The notes beneath the pieces are model-generated. The model made no database searches, was not told the DNA's origin, and saw only the letters and a list, made by a program, of their open reading frames with translations. From contig JABFGI010000009.1 of assembly GCA_013112535.1 (NCBI GenBank), forward strand, positions 1 to 64,000: a stretch of DNA of 64,000 bases, given 5' to 3'. The stretch is from Pseudomonadota bacterium (lineage in GTDB: Bacteria > Pseudomonadota > Gammaproteobacteria > Eutrophobiales > Eutrophobiaceae). A program made the position numbers and the translations under genes. This document shows, one piece after another, positions 63,179 through 64,000 of the stretch (its first letter is position 1; each line of letters starts with the position of its first letter).

Positions 63179-64000
63179 TTGAATGAATTTGAAATCATAG
63201 AGCATTTCTTTAAAGATAAGTATCCATCAAATAAAGGAAATCTTATTTTGGGTATTGGTGATGATGCTGCCATTATCAATGTTAGCGAAGAATCAGAATT
63301 AGTCATTTCTACAGATACTTTGGTTTCAGGTGTTCATTTCTTTGATAATGCTGCAGCTGAAGATATTGCTTATAAGGCACTTTCAGTTAATTTAAGTGAT
63401 ATCGCTGCAATGGGCGCATTACCACGCTGGCTTAGTCTGTCTTTAACCTTACCGGAAAAAGATATTGATTGGATAGAAAGATTTGCCTCAAGCTTTAATC
63501 AATTGGCACAAGAACATTCCTTAATATTGATAGGCGGAGATTTAACAAAAGGCCCTTTATCAATAACTATACAAATACATGGTGTTGCGCCAAAAGGAAA
63601 ATCTTTACGGCGTAGTGGTGCGGCGGCTGGTGATTTGATTTATGTTAGCGGAGAATTAGGTGCTGCGGCTTATGCACTAGAACACTTCAATGAAGCTGAG
63701 TCATTCCCCGCGGCAACGAAAAAAGAAATGCAACGATTAAATCGACCCGATGCCAGGATAAAAACAGGTCTTGAATTACGAGGCAATGCGACCAGCTGTA
63801 TCGATATATCAGATGGTCTATTAGCTGATTTAGGACATATTCTAAAAGCAAGTAATGTTGGTGCAGAAATTAAATTACCTGATATTCCTTTTTCCGAGAG
63901 TGTTAAAAAACTGGATAAAGATAAAGCGATAGAATTGGCATTAACCGGCGGTGATGATTATGAGTTGTGTTTTACACTGCCGAATGGTTTATCCGAATCG
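63179..64000 (+). CDS. thiL: Thiamine-monophosphate kinase (partial, runs off the window)
   Basis: Phosphorylates thiamine monophosphate to the pyrophosphate. The frame opens at a TTG (63179), giving MNEFEIIEHFFKDKY, the usual GEFxLI-type start; the nearby ATG at 63183 is out of frame and hits a stop. Motifs: GIGDDAAIINV near residue 27, STDTLVSGVHF near 46, VNLSDIAAMGALPRWLSLSL near 70, GGDLTK near 120, and GGDDYELCFTLP at the end. 274 codons are visible; the normal length is about 320. Confidence 0.93.
   Translation, partial: MNEFEIIEHFFKDKYPSNKGNLILGIGDDAAIINVSEESELVISTDTLVSGVHFFDNAAAEDIAYKALSVNLSDIAAMGALPRWLSLSLTLPEKDIDWIERFASSFNQLAQEHSLILIGGDLTKGPLSITIQIHGVAPKGKSLRRSGAAAGDLIYVSGELGAAAYALEHFNEAESFPAATKKEMQRLNRPDARIKTGLELRGNATSCIDISDGLLADLGHILKASNVGAEIKLPDIPFSESVKKLDKDKAIELALTGGDDYELCFTLPNGLSES

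Overview
The window is a block of chromosome from a gammaproteobacterium of moderate to low G+C (about 40% by eye, not computed). The evidence is gene order and gene families: pyrG-kdsA-eno-ftsB-ispD-ispF, gyrA-(serC relic)-pheA-hisC-tyrA-aroA-cmk-rpsA-ihfB-lapA-lapB-pyrF, mfd-csiV, a class I adenylate cyclase, and glyA-nrdR-ribD-ribE-ribBA-ribH-nusB-thiL. I cannot place it to genus. No rRNA, tRNA, CRISPR array, prophage or intact insertion sequence was recognised.

Layout. 1-1.3 kb: two small accessory genes (membrane protein, GNAT acetyltransferase) bounded by copies of a short repeat. 1.4-6.8 kb: MFS transporter, YcgL, formate-tetrahydrofolate ligase, ClC channel. 7-12.3 kb: CTP synthase, KDO-8-P synthase, enolase, FtsB and two MEP isoprenoid genes. 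12.4-18.7 kb: a quorum-sensing locus of the diffusible signal factor (DSF) type, with rpfF facing rpfG-rpfC, followed by decayed remains of a second copy (3' end of ispF, internally deleted rpfC, 3' end of rpfG). 18.7-23.2 kb: Smr protein and purL. 23.4-25.1 kb: hicAB and a DUF2059-type gene between two inverted copies of a structured intergenic repeat. 25.1-29.4 kb: a probable operon tas-orf-purB-orf-secretin-like. 29.4-34.1 kb: pyrC-rnt, an XRE regulator, and mtaD/mtnA of methylthioadenosine salvage. 34.2-46.9 kb: gyrA through the aromatic amino acid genes, rpsA, ihfB, lapAB and pyrF. 46.9-51 kb: mfd-csiV. 51.2-57.1 kb: lone PIN protein, CPXCG protein, methylthioinosine phosphorylase, hypoxanthine phosphoribosyltransferase, DUF815 ATPase and cyaA. 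57.5-64 kb: glyA, nrdR, the riboflavin genes, nusB and a thiL cut by the window edge.

How the genes work together. RpfF should make a cis-2-unsaturated fatty acid. The hybrid kinase RpfC would sense it and phosphorylate RpfG, an HD-GYP protein expected to degrade cyclic di-GMP. MtaD, the phosphorylase at 52 kb and MtnA form the three-step deaminating route from methylthioadenosine to methylthioribulose-1-phosphate. pheA-hisC-tyrA-aroA is an aromatic amino acid cluster from which serC has been deleted, leaving only its two ends between gyrA and pheA. The rib genes cover riboflavin synthesis except an active GTP cyclohydrolase II, because the C-terminal half of RibBA lacks the usual zinc cysteines.

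The most notable signals are the intact DSF locus beside the wreck of a divergent second one, the previously hidden serC relic, and the paired repeat elements whose hairpin stems change while their loops stay the same.
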